A stretch of DNA of 64,000 bases from Bradyrhizobium sediminis (GTDB lineage: Bacteria > Pseudomonadota > Alphaproteobacteria > Rhizobiales > Xanthobacteraceae): positions 1,176,001-1,240,000 of the forward strand of contig NZ_CP076135.1 of assembly GCF_018736105.1 (NCBI RefSeq). The letters are read 5' to 3'. Position numbers and translations under genes: made by a program. Below, piece by piece: positions 7,994-17,520 of this stretch (positions within the stretch are counted from its first letter, which is position 1; every line of letters starts with the position of its first letter). Under the pieces are notes generated by a model, which saw nothing but the letters and a program-made list of their open reading frames with translations, was not told the origin of the DNA and searched no databases.

Positions 7994-9253
7994 TTGCTCA
8001 GTCGGCGTGATGCATTGTTGCGAACGGCGGGGCTTGCGGTCGCGGGCTTAATTCCTGCCGCGTCGCTGCACGGCGTCGCCGCGCCGCTGCGCAAGCCGGT
8101 TCGGAGCGGGGAGATTGGTGCGGCATTGCAGGCGAAAGTCGACGCCGGTGAAATACCGGGTGTCGTCGCGATGGCTGCGAATGAACGGTCGGTCGTCTAT
8201 GAGGGTGCGTTCGGCACCCGCAACATGGCCACGGCGACGCCGATGTCGGCCGACACGGTCTTCCGCATCGCCTCGATGGTCAAGCTGCTGACGTCGGTGG
8301 CGGCCTTGCAACTGGTGGAGCGGGGCAAGTTGAAGCTGGACGAGCCGGCTGCCCACATCGACGAACGGCTCGGTTCGGCCAAGGTCCTCGCCGGCTTCGA
8401 TGCGAAAGGCCTTCCGCAGCTGAGACCGCCGCACAAACCCGTCACGCTGCGCCATCTCTTGTCGCACACCTCCGGCTTCAGCTATCCGCTGTGGGACCCG
8501 AATGTCGTTCGCTACCTCAAGGTCGCCCGTAACCATCCGGCGCTGCCTCGCCGGCCGCTGATGTTCGAGCCGGGGGCAAGATGGGCCTATGGTGGCAGCC
8601 TCGATGAGGTGGGCCGGCTGGTTGAAATCGCCGGCGGCAAGAGCATCGACCAGTATTTTCGCGACCACATCCTTGGCCCGCTCGGCATGAACGACACGGC
8701 CTTCGCGATCACCGACGAGCAGCGCGCGCGCCAGGCCAGCCTGCATGTCCGGGGTGCGGACGGCAGGCTTCTGCCGCAGCCGCTGGAAAAGCCGACCGCA
8801 CGGAACGCGCCCACGGGCGGAGGCGGCATCTATTCGACGGCGCCGGATTACCTGACGCTGCTGCAGGCGCTGCTGAATGACGGAAGCCTTGGCGGCACGC
8901 GCATCCTGCGGCCGCAGACCGTCGCCCTGATGTCCGCAAACCAGATCGGCAACCTTGAGGCCGGCATCCTCAAGACGGCGAATCCGGCGCTTTCGAACGA
9001 CGTGGATTTTTTTCCGGGCGTTCGTCTGCGATGGGGGCTCGGCCACATGATCAATGTCGACCCCGTGCCGGACGGCCGCAACGCCGGCAGCCTGACCTGG
9101 GCCGGCCTGTTCAACACCTACTACTGGATCGATCCGACGATGCGGGTCGCAGGCGTGATCATGATGCAGATCCTCCCCTTTGCCGACCCGCAGGCCCTGA
9201 AGGCCTATCGGCAATTCGAGCGCGGGATTTGTCATGCGGTCAGGCCAGCCTGA
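7994..9253 (+). CDS. Tat-exported serine hydrolase of the class C beta-lactamase fold
   Basis: The protein has the nucleophile motif S-x-x-K as 'SMVK' in 'FRIASMVKLLTSVAALQL' and family landmarks 'TLRHLLSHTSGFSY' and 'GPLGMNDTAF'. The second catalytic motif Y-x-N appears as 'YGGS', an altered form also seen in esterase-like members. Such enzymes act as periplasmic esterases, D-aminopeptidases or PBP4-like hydrolases; a true beta-lactamase cannot be claimed. A twin-arginine signal 'LSRRDALLRTAGLAVAGL' lies at the N-terminus. I chose the TTG at 7994 because it puts the Arg pair at the N-terminus; a GTG at 7889 opens the same frame but adds 35 residues of non-typical sequence. Confidence 0.85.
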   Translation: MLSRRDALLRTAGLAVAGLIPAASLHGVAAPLRKPVRSGEIGAALQAKVDAGEIPGVVAMAANERSVVYEGAFGTRNMATATPMSADTVFRIASMVKLLTSVAALQLVERGKLKLDEPAAHIDERLGSAKVLAGFDAKGLPQLRPPHKPVTLRHLLSHTSGFSYPLWDPNVVRYLKVARNHPALPRRPLMFEPGARWAYGGSLDEVGRLVEIAGGKSIDQYFRDHILGPLGMNDTAFAITDEQRARQASLHVRGADGRLLPQPLEKPTARNAPTGGGGIYSTAPDYLTLLQALLNDGSLGGTRILRPQTVALMSANQIGNLEAGILKTANPALSNDVDFFPGVRLRWGLGHMINVDPVPDGRNAGSLTWAGLFNTYYWIDPTMRVAGVIMMQILPFADPQALKAYRQFERGICHAVRPA

Positions 9254-9367
9254 AAGTCGCCGGACCAACGCACATGTGATCGAACACGCGCACCGCAGCC
9301 GGCGGCAGCGGATCGAAAGCGTGATAAACCGCCGCAAACCGATCCCAACCCAGGCAAGAAACCCACG

Positions 9368-10333
9368 ATGAACCTCGACCTGACCCGCCGCACCTTGCTG
9401 CATCTCGCCGGAGCCTCCTCATTCGCGGCGGCTGCCGCAGCGGCGGAGCGCGCCGAGGGAGGCGGCAGCGGCGGGGGGCCGACCTTCGCCAACCGCACGC
9501 CGATGCGCGTCGGCATGGTGACGATGCGCGTCCGCCAGCTCAATCCGGTCGCGGACTTCTACCGCGATGTGCTCGGCCTCACCGTGATGGAACGCTCGGC
9601 CACCGGTGCGACGCTCGGTTCGGGCGGGGTGAAGCTCCTGGTGCTGGAGGCGCGTCCGGACGCCACCAACGAATCCCGCAATGCCGCCGGCCTCTATCAC
9701 ACGGCGTTCCTGATGCCGACGCGCAAGGATCTGGCGCGCTGGCTGGTCCATGCCGCGATCCATCGCGTGCCGCTGTCGGGCTTTGCCGATCACCGCGTCA
9801 GCGAATCCGTCTATCTCGACGATCCCGAAGGCAACGGCATCGAGGTCTATGCCGATCGCGATCCCTCGCTCTGGCAATGGAACGCCGGAACCGTGACGAT
9901 GGGGACCGACCAGCTCGATGTCGACGATCTCGTCTCGCTCACCGATGTCAGCGTCAGCGATTATGCCGCGGCGCCGGAGGGCCTGCGCATCGGGCACATG
10001 CATCTGCGCGTCGGCGATCTCGCGAAGGCCGACGGCTTCTACCGCGGCGCCATCGGCTTCGATCCGACACGCGCGCGCAACGGCGCCGCGTTCCTGTCCT
10101 CGGGGCGCTATCATCACCATCTCGGTCTCAATGTCTGGCAAAGCGCGGGCGCCGGCCGCCGCGACGATGCGGCCACCGGCCTTGCCTGGTTTTCGCTGGA
10201 AATCGAGCAGCCGGATTTGTTCGCGGCGCTGGAACAGCGCCTGCGTCAGGCCGGTGTCGAAGTAGCAGCAGTCGCGAACGGGCTCGAGACCGCCGACCCC
10301 TGGGGTACGCGGCTGCGTCTCGTCAAGGTCTGA
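9368..10333 (+). CDS. Two-domain VOC (glyoxalase/extradiol dioxygenase fold) protein with Tat-like signal
   Basis: A 321-residue protein with two vicinal-oxygen-chelate repeats: the first from 'MRVGMVTMRVRQLNPVADFY' with 'FYRDVLGLTVMER', the second from 'LRIGHMHLRVGDLAKADGFY'. The pattern resembles CatE-type catechol-2,3-dioxygenase-like proteins. Candidate metal ligands in the second half are the His of 'GHMHLRV', the His cluster 'YHHHLGLNVW' and a later Glu. The N-terminus 'TRRTLLHLAGASSF' looks like a twin-arginine signal, which is unusual for this class, so it may be exported. The substrate is unknown. It follows the serine hydrolase by 114 bp. Confidence 0.85.
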   Translation: MNLDLTRRTLLHLAGASSFAAAAAAAERAEGGGSGGGPTFANRTPMRVGMVTMRVRQLNPVADFYRDVLGLTVMERSATGATLGSGGVKLLVLEARPDATNESRNAAGLYHTAFLMPTRKDLARWLVHAAIHRVPLSGFADHRVSESVYLDDPEGNGIEVYADRDPSLWQWNAGTVTMGTDQLDVDDLVSLTDVSVSDYAAAPEGLRIGHMHLRVGDLAKADGFYRGAIGFDPTRARNGAAFLSSGRYHHHLGLNVWQSAGAGRRDDAATGLAWFSLEIEQPDLFAALEQRLRQAGVEVAAVANGLETADPWGTRLRLVKV

Positions 10334-10354
10334 GCCGCCCGGAGACCCTGCGCG

Positions 10355-11281
10355 TTAGTGCAGCACCGCCGTCATGCTTTCCTGCCGCGACGGATCCTGC
10401 GCCATCATTCGTGGACGGGGCACCGGTATCACCGGACGTGCAACGGCGGCCGGGCCGAGGCGCGGCGCGGCCGCCGTCGCCGACGCAGGTTTGACGCGGA
10501 CCGGCTTTTCGATCTGGTTCTCGACCCGGTTCGTCGGCGCTATGTCCGCGAAGGCGCGCTCGAATCGGCGCAACCGATGGAACATGATGCCGCGGTCGTT
10601 GCGGGCGGCCGTCATGTTCGGATCGAGCAGGCTGGCCTGATTGGGGGCGGCGACGGCGCGGTTCGGATTGCCGTTGCGGTGGGTGAGAGCACTCCGCGCC
10701 CGGGAGGGCCTGGCATCGCGGGTGGCGAGGTCGAGTGCCGGGCCGACCTTGGCCGCCGGGATATTCCCGGCATTGGCCTTGGGGACGTCGGTGTCCGGCC
10801 CGCCGGCTTCGGCGGGAATGCCTGCACCCTCGTCTTTCGCCAGTGAAGCGCCCTTGCCGGTCGTGACCGGCGGCGGTGCCGGATCGACGGAAGCCGATGC
10901 GTGCATGGCGGGTCTGTCTGCCGGCGCAACCATTGCCGACGACATGTGCATGAACAGCACATAGCCACCGACGGTTACCACCGAGGCTGCGGCAAGCGCG
11001 ATCACGCCGGAGGCGAGCTTGTGAATCCGGGCGGCGGTGGCGTGCCCGTTCGCCGATGCTGCTTCGATGTGCGCGAGATCGAGCAGATGGTCGTAGGCGG
11101 CGCGCTGCTCCGCGTCACCGAGGATTTCGTGGGCACGGACGATCCGCCTGAAGTTCCAGGCCGCATCGGGATCGCCGGGACGGATATCGGGGTGAGCGCC
11201 CTTGACGGCTCTGCGGAATGCTGTCCGCAGACCTTCCGCATCATCGTTCGGAAGAGCGCCGAGCAATTCGTAAAGCGTCAT
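10355..11281 (-). CDS. Membrane-anchored J-domain protein
   Basis: A 308-residue protein with an N-terminal J domain (residues 1-65) containing the HPD tripeptide at 30-32, which stimulates Hsp70 (DnaK) ATPase, and the helix IV sequence 'HEILGDAEQRAAYDHLL'. One transmembrane segment follows at about 91-110 ('SGVIALAAASVVTVGGYVLF'). The rest is a long Pro/Ala-rich region predicted to be disordered, with a small helical patch 'RGIMFHRLRRFERAFADI'. This makes it a membrane-tethered DnaK co-chaperone with an unknown client. It is convergent with the VOC gene, 21 bp apart. Confidence 0.85.
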   Translation of the reverse strand: MTLYELLGALPNDDAEGLRTAFRRAVKGAHPDIRPGDPDAAWNFRRIVRAHEILGDAEQRAAYDHLLDLAHIEAASANGHATAARIHKLASGVIALAAASVVTVGGYVLFMHMSSAMVAPADRPAMHASASVDPAPPPVTTGKGASLAKDEGAGIPAEAGGPDTDVPKANAGNIPAAKVGPALDLATRDARPSRARSALTHRNGNPNRAVAAPNQASLLDPNMTAARNDRGIMFHRLRRFERAFADIAPTNRVENQIEKPVRVKPASATAAAPRLGPAAVARPVIPVPRPRMMAQDPSRQESMTAVLH

Positions 11282-11478
11282 CGTCGCTCTCGCTGCCGGG
11301 TTTCCTCGCCTCCGTTCGAAATTCCCGCCATGAATTTACTCTGGAGCACGCATACAAACTGAACACTAAAGCCTGTGGATAATGTTGAGGCAGTAGGGCG
11401 GAAAAAAGACTGGTCCGACGCGAACCGACCGCTGTTGTGGCGCAAGCAAGGCATCGGCGAGACGGCCCGCCTTGTGCT

Positions 11479-12972
11479 TCACACCCCGATCGCGTTCTTC
11501 GCCACCACGTCCCGGTAGAATGACGCGCTCAGCTTCGGCATTCGCGCCTGGGTCTCGAAGTCGACGCGATACACGCCGAACCGTTTTTCGAATCCATAGA
11601 TCCATTCGAAATTATCCATCAGGCTCCACAGGAAATAACCCCGCACCGGCACGCCCTCCGAGGTCGCGCGCTGCAGCTGCGCCAGGTAGTTGCGCAGGTA
11701 CATGATGCGGTCGAGGTCGTTGACCGTTCCGTCGGCGGTGAGCTTGTCCTCGGACGAGGTGCCGTTCTCGCTGATGTAGATGGTGTCGATGTTCCAGACC
11801 TTGGCGGCCAGCCGCGGCGCCCAGTAGATCGTCTCCGGGCCGACCAGCAGCCATTCGGAATTCATGTGCGGGAACGAAGCAGGGAACGGCAGCACGGCCC
11901 AGCCCGGCTTCTGGTCGGAAGCGGCAATGTAGAATTGCGGCGCGTAGATGTTGAGGCCGACGAAATCATTCTTCGAGGAGATGATCTTCAACTCCTCGGC
12001 GGTGAATTTCGGCGCGTCCTTGCCGGCGTATTCCAGAAAGCCGTCGGTGTATTTACCTTCCAGGATCACGCCCAGAAAGCCCGCATTCATTTCGCGCGTC
12101 GCCATCTCCGCAGCGCGGACATTTTCCGGCGTATCGAACGCCGGCACGCAGGCGGCGATGTTCTCGGCCGGGCCGACCTTGGTGCCGGCGCGCGCCTTGG
12201 CGCGGATCGCCTGCACGGCGAGCCCGTGGGCCAGAACGACATGGTGACGCGCCTGATTGAGTTCGGCGGCCGGCAGCTTCAGTCCGGGGGCGTCGATGCC
12301 CCAGCCGTAACCGAAGTTCAGGAATCTTCCGGCTTCGTTGAGCGTGAAGATGTTCCTGACTCGGTCGCTCAGGCGTTCGGCCACGTAACCCGCGTAATCC
12401 GCGAACGCCTTTGAGGTGTCGCTGGATTGCCAGCCGCCGACACGGTCCTGCAGGGCTTGCGGCAGATCCCAGTGATACAGCGTCGCATAGGGCTCGATGC
12501 CGTTGGCCAGCAGTTCATCGAGCAGCCGGTTGTAGAAATCGAGGCCCTTCGGGTTCGGCGCACCCGTGCCGTCCGGAAACACCCGCGGCCAGGCGATCGA
12601 GAACCGATAGGCCCGGACGCCGAGGTCCTTGATCAGGCGAACGTCCTCCTTGTAGCGGTGATAGTGATCGTTGGCGCGATCGCCGCTGTGGCCGTCCTCG
12701 ATCTTGCCAGGCGTGTGGCTGAAGGTGTCCCAGATCGAGCGCCCGCGGCCGTCCTCATCGACGGCGCCCTCGATCTGATAGGCCGACGTGGCGGTGCCCC
12801 AGACAAACCCCTCCGGGAAAGCGGCGGGGGCGTGCCGCTCGGGCGCGGCTTTGGTCTCGCCTCCCGCGGGCTTTGCGGGCGTCGCCGCCAGGCCGAGGGT
12901 GGACAAGCCCGCAAGTTTTGCAAAGTGCCGGCGCGAAAACCTGGCGAACATCGACATCATCCCGTCTCTCAT
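11479..12972 (-). CDS. Tat-exported glycoside hydrolase family 1 beta-glycosidase
   Basis: A GH1 enzyme that hydrolyses beta-glucosides or related glycosides by a retaining mechanism. The acid/base Glu is E213 in 'TLNEAGRF' (the usual TxNEP has Ala for Pro), and the nucleophile is E402 in 'YISENGTSS'. Other conserved parts are 'GFVWGTATSAYQIEGA', 'YRFSIAWPRVFPDG' and 'GYFLWSLMDNFEW'. A twin-arginine signal (FSRRHFAKLAGLSTLGLA) directs export, which is uncommon for GH1. The start may be 12972 or a nearby ATG (12960, 12957 or 12951); a GAGACGGG site directly precedes 12960. The 197 bp after the gene contain no other gene. Confidence 0.9.
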   Translation of the reverse strand: MRDGMMSMFARFSRRHFAKLAGLSTLGLAATPAKPAGGETKAAPERHAPAAFPEGFVWGTATSAYQIEGAVDEDGRGRSIWDTFSHTPGKIEDGHSGDRANDHYHRYKEDVRLIKDLGVRAYRFSIAWPRVFPDGTGAPNPKGLDFYNRLLDELLANGIEPYATLYHWDLPQALQDRVGGWQSSDTSKAFADYAGYVAERLSDRVRNIFTLNEAGRFLNFGYGWGIDAPGLKLPAAELNQARHHVVLAHGLAVQAIRAKARAGTKVGPAENIAACVPAFDTPENVRAAEMATREMNAGFLGVILEGKYTDGFLEYAGKDAPKFTAEELKIISSKNDFVGLNIYAPQFYIAASDQKPGWAVLPFPASFPHMNSEWLLVGPETIYWAPRLAAKVWNIDTIYISENGTSSEDKLTADGTVNDLDRIMYLRNYLAQLQRATSEGVPVRGYFLWSLMDNFEWIYGFEKRFGVYRVDFETQARMPKLSASFYRDVVAKNAIGV

Positions 12973-13251
12973 TCGTGCTCATCCGACTTCGGGCCGGGCG
13001 TCACCCAGGGATCTGCCAGGCCGAAATCCCGTCGATCTCGAACGCGACTGTAACAGGAGATTCGGTAACCACGAATCCGATGCCTTGCAAGAAACGCAAG
13101 GCGACTGCCGGTCGCCCGGGTGCCCGGCCTGTTTCTTGCGTAGCCGGGATCAGCGTTTGGAGCTTTGTCCGAATGGCGACAATCCTGTCGAGCCGGATCG
13201 ACTGGCGCGGCGGCTTCCCGACAGTGACAGGGCCACATGGTGGAATGAAAC

Positions 13252-14004
13252 ATGACGGATATGGCGGAACTGCAAAAGCGCAAGGAAGCGCTCAATCTGG
13301 CGATCGTGTATGTCGAGCCCGATGCCTTCATTGCCAATTTCCTGGGTCGGCTGGAAATCACCGCGTTCATCACCGCGCAGCGGGCAGGCATGGCGCGAAT
13401 TCCCGATGACGGGATCACGCCGGGGCTGTCGGAAGATCAGTTGAAACGCGCCGATGTGCAGAATGTAGGAGATGACGCGATCTTCGCATTTTGCATGACG
13501 GCAGCGCTGAAAGGCGACAAAGCGGCGGTGGACAAGGTGGAATCCGCTTTGGTCGAGAGCATGGGGAAGGAGTTCCCGGGCTCGTCCGGCCTGTGGCACT
13601 TTCGCGCGACGATCGAAACTCCGGCAACGCTGGAAGACTTTGTCGGTCAGGCCGGCAAGAAATTGCTGCTCGGCGATATCCCGCCGCCGCCGCTGCGCGC
13701 CAAGGAAAACTGGAGCACCGGACTGCGCTTCTTCGAGAAGGCGCGCAAATCCAATTTCGTCCACGAGATCATGTATCCGCTGGCAAAATGGACGCGCGCG
13801 CGCTGGACCGAGACGCTGGAGAAGGGCGTGGCCTTTCTCCAGCACATCGAGGACAACGTTCCCGTCCTGCGCGAGGCGCTGGAAGACACCCGCAACGACC
13901 AGCCCTTCATCGCCAATTCGCTGCTGAAGCTCGCCCCTGCCGTGGATATGGAACTGAATGACGAATACCAGGGATTCCTGCGATCCCTGGCGCGCCGCAT
14001 TTAG
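13252..14004 (+). CDS. Conserved hypothetical protein, soluble and helical
   Basis: I do not recognise this 250-residue protein. There is no signal peptide or membrane segment. It is predicted mostly helical, with a central '[20 protein letters not shown]', a proline run '[11 protein letters not shown]' and a C-terminal helical half ending in '[12 protein letters not shown]'. Codon use matches its neighbours, which supports a real gene. It stands 279 bp after the start of the divergent GH1 gene and 59 bp before the DapA-like gene, so it could share a transcript with that gene. The 13252 ATG has a weak GGTGGA site; 13261 is an alternative start. Confidence 0.6.
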   Translation: MTDMAELQKRKEALNLAIVYVEPDAFIANFLGRLEITAFITAQRAGMARIPDDGITPGLSEDQLKRADVQNVGDDAIFAFCMTAALKGDKAAVDKVESALVESMGKEFPGSSGLWHFRATIETPATLEDFVGQAGKKLLLGDIPPPPLRAKENWSTGLRFFEKARKSNFVHEIMYPLAKWTRARWTETLEKGVAFLQHIEDNVPVLREALEDTRNDQPFIANSLLKLAPAVDMELNDEYQGFLRSLARRI

Positions 14005-14063
14005 CGGGGTGCACCCGGCACGCATTTGACCCGGGCGCTGCGGCGGTTCTAAAGTCCGCCATC

Positions 14064-14939
14064 ATGACTGAATTCCACGGCGTCTTTCCCTATCTCGTCA
14101 CCCCCATCGATCCCACAGGCCAGATCCGCACCGAGGTGCTTGCTCGCCTCTGCGACGATCTGATCAAGTCCGGCGTGCACGGGCTGACACCGCTCGGCTC
14201 GACCGGCGAGTTCGCCTATCTCAACAATGCACAGCGGCTGACGGTGGTGCAGACCACGATCGAGGCCGCCAGGGGCCGGGTGCCGGTGGTCGCCGGCGTC
14301 GCCTCGACCTCGACGGCCGATGCGGTGGCGCAGGCGAAGGCCTGCCAGAGGCTCGGGGCCGACGGCATCCTGGCGATCCTCGAAGCGTATTTTCCGGTGC
14401 AGGACGCGCAGATCGAATCCTATTTCCGCGCCATCGCGGATGCGGTCGATATTCCCGTGGTGATCTACACCAATCCGCAATTCCAGCGCTCGGACCTGAC
14501 GCTCGACGTGATCGAACGGCTCGCGGCCCACCCGCGGATCGGCTACATCAAGGACGCCTCGACCAATACCGGGCGGCTGTTGTCGATCATGAACCGCTGC
14601 GGCGACGGCATAAAGGTGTTCTCGGCGTCGGCGCATATTCCGGCCGCCGTGATGCTGATCGGCGGCCTCGGCTGGATGGCGGGACCGGCCTGCATCATTC
14701 CCCGGCAAAGCGTCGAACTCTACAATCTCTGCAAGGCCGCGCGCTGGGACGACGCGATGAAGCTGCAGCGCCGGTTGTGGCGCATCAACGAAGCCTTCGC
14801 GCGCTTCAACCTCGCCGCCTGCATCAAGGCCGGGCTCGCGATCCAGGGCTACGACGTCGGCGATCCCATTCCGCCGCAGGCGGCCCTGACCGCCGACCAG
14901 CGCAAGGTGGTCGAAGCGGCGCTGCGGGAGGTGGGGTAG
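14064..14939 (+). CDS. DapA-like class I aldolase (dihydrodipicolinate synthase/NAL family)
   Basis: A 291-residue TIM-barrel protein that forms a Schiff base with pyruvate-type substrates. The family motif 'GSTGEF' is at 45-50, the general-acid Tyr is Y135 in 'YTNP', and the Schiff-base Lys is K163 in 'YIKDAS'; spacing matches E. coli DapA (Y133, K161). The length is normal. It may not be the housekeeping lysine-synthesis enzyme, because rhizobial genomes carry many paralogues for sugar-acid and amino-acid breakdown and no lysine genes lie nearby. It sits before an orphan CoxL-like hydroxylase with a repeat between them. Confidence 0.9.
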   Translation: MTEFHGVFPYLVTPIDPTGQIRTEVLARLCDDLIKSGVHGLTPLGSTGEFAYLNNAQRLTVVQTTIEAARGRVPVVAGVASTSTADAVAQAKACQRLGADGILAILEAYFPVQDAQIESYFRAIADAVDIPVVIYTNPQFQRSDLTLDVIERLAAHPRIGYIKDASTNTGRLLSIMNRCGDGIKVFSASAHIPAAVMLIGGLGWMAGPACIIPRQSVELYNLCKAARWDDAMKLQRRLWRINEAFARFNLAACIKAGLAIQGYDVGDPIPPQAALTADQRKVVEAALREVG

Positions 14940-14946
14940 CAGCAGC

Positions 14947-15052
14947 CGTCATTTCGGGGCGCGTCGAAAACGCGAACCTCAGATGTGCAATGGCACATCT
15001 GGGAATCTCGAGATTCCGGGTCTGCGCCTTACGGCGCATCCCAGAATGACGG
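14947..15052. repeat. Compound palindromic repeat, copy A
   Basis: A roughly 105-bp dispersed repeat. Outer arms read 'cgtcatttcggggcg' and, inverted at the far end, 'cccagaatgacggg'. Nested palindromes lie inside: 'atgtgcaatggcacat' and 'gaatctcgagattc'. Related copies in this window are at 17474, 20832, 23089, 29523 and 46665. This copy lies between the DapA-like and CoxL-like genes. It can fold into long hairpins. Confidence 0.85.
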
Positions 15053-15140
15053 GATAAGTGGCATGACGGCGGTTGGTTGTTTCGCGCCCAAAATCCGCTA
15101 AAACCCGCCCAACGTTACAAAAGACCCGAAGGACCAACTG

Positions 15141-17468
15141 ATGAACATTCTTCCCGGCAACATGCGTTTCGGTGCGGGCCAGCCTGTCAAGCGTCTTGAA
15201 GATCAGCGATTGCTCACCGGGAAGGGGCAGTTCATCGACGACAAGCCGGAAGACGGCGCGCTGTGGCTGCATGTGCTGCGCTCGCCGCATGCCCATGCCA
15301 AGATCGTGTCGATCGACAGCAAGGCGGCAGCGGAGATGCCGGGCGTGCAGGCGGTTTACACCGGCGCCGATCTGGTCGCCGACGACGTCGGCACCATCCC
15401 GACGCTGTCGGTGTTCATGCGGCCGGACGGCAAGCCGATGACGGTGCCGCCGCGGCGGCTGCTCGCCCATGAGGTGGTGCGCTTCGCCGGCGAGCCGGTC
15501 GCAGCCGTAGTGGCGACGTCGCGGGTGGCGGCGCAGACCGCAGCCGAGGCGATCGCGGTTGAATATGAAGTGCTGCCGTCGGTGGTAGATCCGGTCGAGG
15601 CGATCAAGCCGGGGGCGCCGGTGGTCTGGCCCGAGGCGCCCGACAACATCGTCGCCGCTATGAGCTATGGCGACGCCGCCAAGGTCGAAGCGGCCTTCGC
15701 CGGCGCCGCGCATACCGTCTCGCTCGATCTGGTCAGCCAGCGGCTGGTGCCCTCCGCGATGGAGCCGCGCTCGACCATCGCCGAGATCGACAAGAAATCC
15801 GGCCGGCTGATCCTGCACGTGCAGTCGCAGACCCCGGGTTCGACCCGCGACGTGCTCGCCGAAGCCGTGCTGAAACGGCCGAAGGACAGCGTGCGCGTGC
15901 TGGTCGGCGATATCGGCGGCGGCTTCGGCCAGAAGACCAACCTCTATCCGGAAGACGGCATGGTGGCCTATGCCGCCACCAAGCTCGGCAAGAAAGTGCG
16001 CTGGCGCGGCGACCGCACCGACGAATTCGTCGGCGGCACCCATGGCCGCGATCTCACCTCCACCGGCGAGTTCGCGCTAGACGCCAAGGGCCGCGTGCTG
16101 GCCTACCGGGTGCGCTCGATCGGCGGCACCGGCGCCTATTCGACCGGGGCGGGCAACATCATCCCGCTGGTGCTCGGGCCCTTCGTGCAGTCCGGCGTCT
16201 ACGACCTGCCGCTGGTGCATTACGAGGTCAAATCGGTCATGACCCACACCGCGCCGGTCGGCGCCTATCGCGGCGCGGGGCGGCCGGAGGGCGTCTTCAT
16301 CGTCGAGCGGCTGATGGACGCCGCCGCGCGGCAGATCGGGATGGATCCGCGTGCTATCCGCAAGGTGAATTACATCAAGCCCGCGCAACTGCCCTACACC
16401 AACGCCGTCGGCCAGGTCTATGACTCCGGCGCGTTCGCGCACATGCTGGAGCGCGCCTCCAGGCTTGCCGACTGGGACGGCTTCGCCGCGCGCAAGAAGG
16501 CGGCGAAGAAGAAGGGCCTGCTCTATGGCCGCGGCCTGACCAGCTACATCGAATGGACCGGCGGCCGCGCGCATACCGAAAAGGTCAGCCTGCACGCCAC
16601 CGCCGAAGGCCGCATCATCCTGCACTCCGGCACCATGGCGATGGGGCAGGGGTTGCAGACCACCTACACCCAGATGGTCTCGGAATCGCTCGGCATCCCC
16701 ATGGACAGGATCGACATCGTGCAGGGCGATACGGATCTGGCCACCGGCTTCGGCAGCGTCGGCTCGCGCTCGCTGTTCGTCGGCGGCACCGCGCTGGCGG
16801 TGTCCGCCGCCGACATGATCGCGAAGGCGCGCGAGAAGGCGTCGAACATTCTGGAAGCCTCCGTCGAGGACATCGAATATCGCGACGGCACGCTCACCGT
16901 AGTCGGCACCGACAAGCGGATCGGCCTGTTCGAGGTCGCGAAGAAGGAGAGCGGCGCGCGGCTCAGCGTCGACAGCGAGGGCGAGGTTGACGGCCCGAGC
17001 TGGCCGAACGGCACCCATATCTGCGAGCTCGAGATCGATCCCGAAACCGGCGTCGTCAGTATCGTGCGCTACACCACGGTCGACGACGTCGGCGTCGCCG
17101 TCAATCCGATGCTGGTGACGGGGCAGATTCACGGCGGCGTCGCGCAGGGCATCGGCCAGGCGCTGTATGAAGGCGTGTCCTACGACCCCGAAGGGCAGTT
17201 GCTGACCGCGAGCTACCAGGACTATTGCCTGCCGCGCGCCGACGACATTCCGCCGATCGCGGTGGCGCTCGACGAAAGCGCGCCGTGCAAGACCAATCCG
17301 CTCGGCGCCAAGGGCTGCGGCGAATCCGGCACGATCGGCGGCACGCCCTGCATCGTCAACGGCGTGATGGATGCGCTTGCCGAACTCGGCATCAAGAACC
17401 TGGCCACGCCTCTGACGCCGATGCGGCTCTGGCAGGCGATAAGGGACGCGAAGGCGGCGAGGGCGTAG
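15141..17468 (+). CDS. Orphan molybdopterin-binding large subunit, CoxL-like (xanthine dehydrogenase family)
   Basis: A 775-residue catalytic subunit of the molybdenum hydroxylase family. N-terminal 'PVKRLEDQRLLTGKGQFIDD' and the later 'DIGGGFGQK' are Moco-family landmarks. The active-site loop is 'VGAYRGAGRPEG', the AYRGAGR form that marks form II CoxL-like enzymes, not the AYRCSFR loop of true carbon monoxide dehydrogenase. The conserved Glu near the C-terminus appears in 'GAKGCGESGTIGG'. The FAD (CoxM) and 2Fe-2S (CoxS) subunits are not encoded in this window, so its electron path is unknown. A good AAGGA site precedes the ATG. Confidence 0.9.
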   Translation: MNILPGNMRFGAGQPVKRLEDQRLLTGKGQFIDDKPEDGALWLHVLRSPHAHAKIVSIDSKAAAEMPGVQAVYTGADLVADDVGTIPTLSVFMRPDGKPMTVPPRRLLAHEVVRFAGEPVAAVVATSRVAAQTAAEAIAVEYEVLPSVVDPVEAIKPGAPVVWPEAPDNIVAAMSYGDAAKVEAAFAGAAHTVSLDLVSQRLVPSAMEPRSTIAEIDKKSGRLILHVQSQTPGSTRDVLAEAVLKRPKDSVRVLVGDIGGGFGQKTNLYPEDGMVAYAATKLGKKVRWRGDRTDEFVGGTHGRDLTSTGEFALDAKGRVLAYRVRSIGGTGAYSTGAGNIIPLVLGPFVQSGVYDLPLVHYEVKSVMTHTAPVGAYRGAGRPEGVFIVERLMDAAARQIGMDPRAIRKVNYIKPAQLPYTNAVGQVYDSGAFAHMLERASRLADWDGFAARKKAAKKKGLLYGRGLTSYIEWTGGRAHTEKVSLHATAEGRIILHSGTMAMGQGLQTTYTQMVSESLGIPMDRIDIVQGDTDLATGFGSVGSRSLFVGGTALAVSAADMIAKAREKASNILEASVEDIEYRDGTLTVVGTDKRIGLFEVAKKESGARLSVDSEGEVDGPSWPNGTHICELEIDPETGVVSIVRYTTVDDVGVAVNPMLVTGQIHGGVAQGIGQALYEGVSYDPEGQLLTASYQDYCLPRADDIPPIAVALDESAPCKTNPLGAKGCGESGTIGGTPCIVNGVMDALAELGIKNLATPLTPMRLWQAIRDAKAARA

Positions 17469-17473
17469 TTCCT

Positions 17474-17515
17474 CCGTCGTTCCGGGTTCGATGCTTCGCA
17501 TCGCCCCGGAATGAC
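17474..17515. repeat. Compound palindromic repeat, copy B (short)
   Basis: A short copy with arms 'ccgtcgttccggg' and 'cccggaatgac' around 'ttcgatgcttcgcatcg'. It lies between the convergent CoxL-like and acyl-CoA dehydrogenase genes, where it could act as a bidirectional transcription end. Confidence 0.75.
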
Positions 17516-17520
17516 TGGGG

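Noticed and set aside
13087..13139. Inverted repeat 'gcaagaaac' / 'gtttcttgc' before the GH1 gene
   Set aside because: The loop is about 35 nt and no T-run follows, so no function could be supported.
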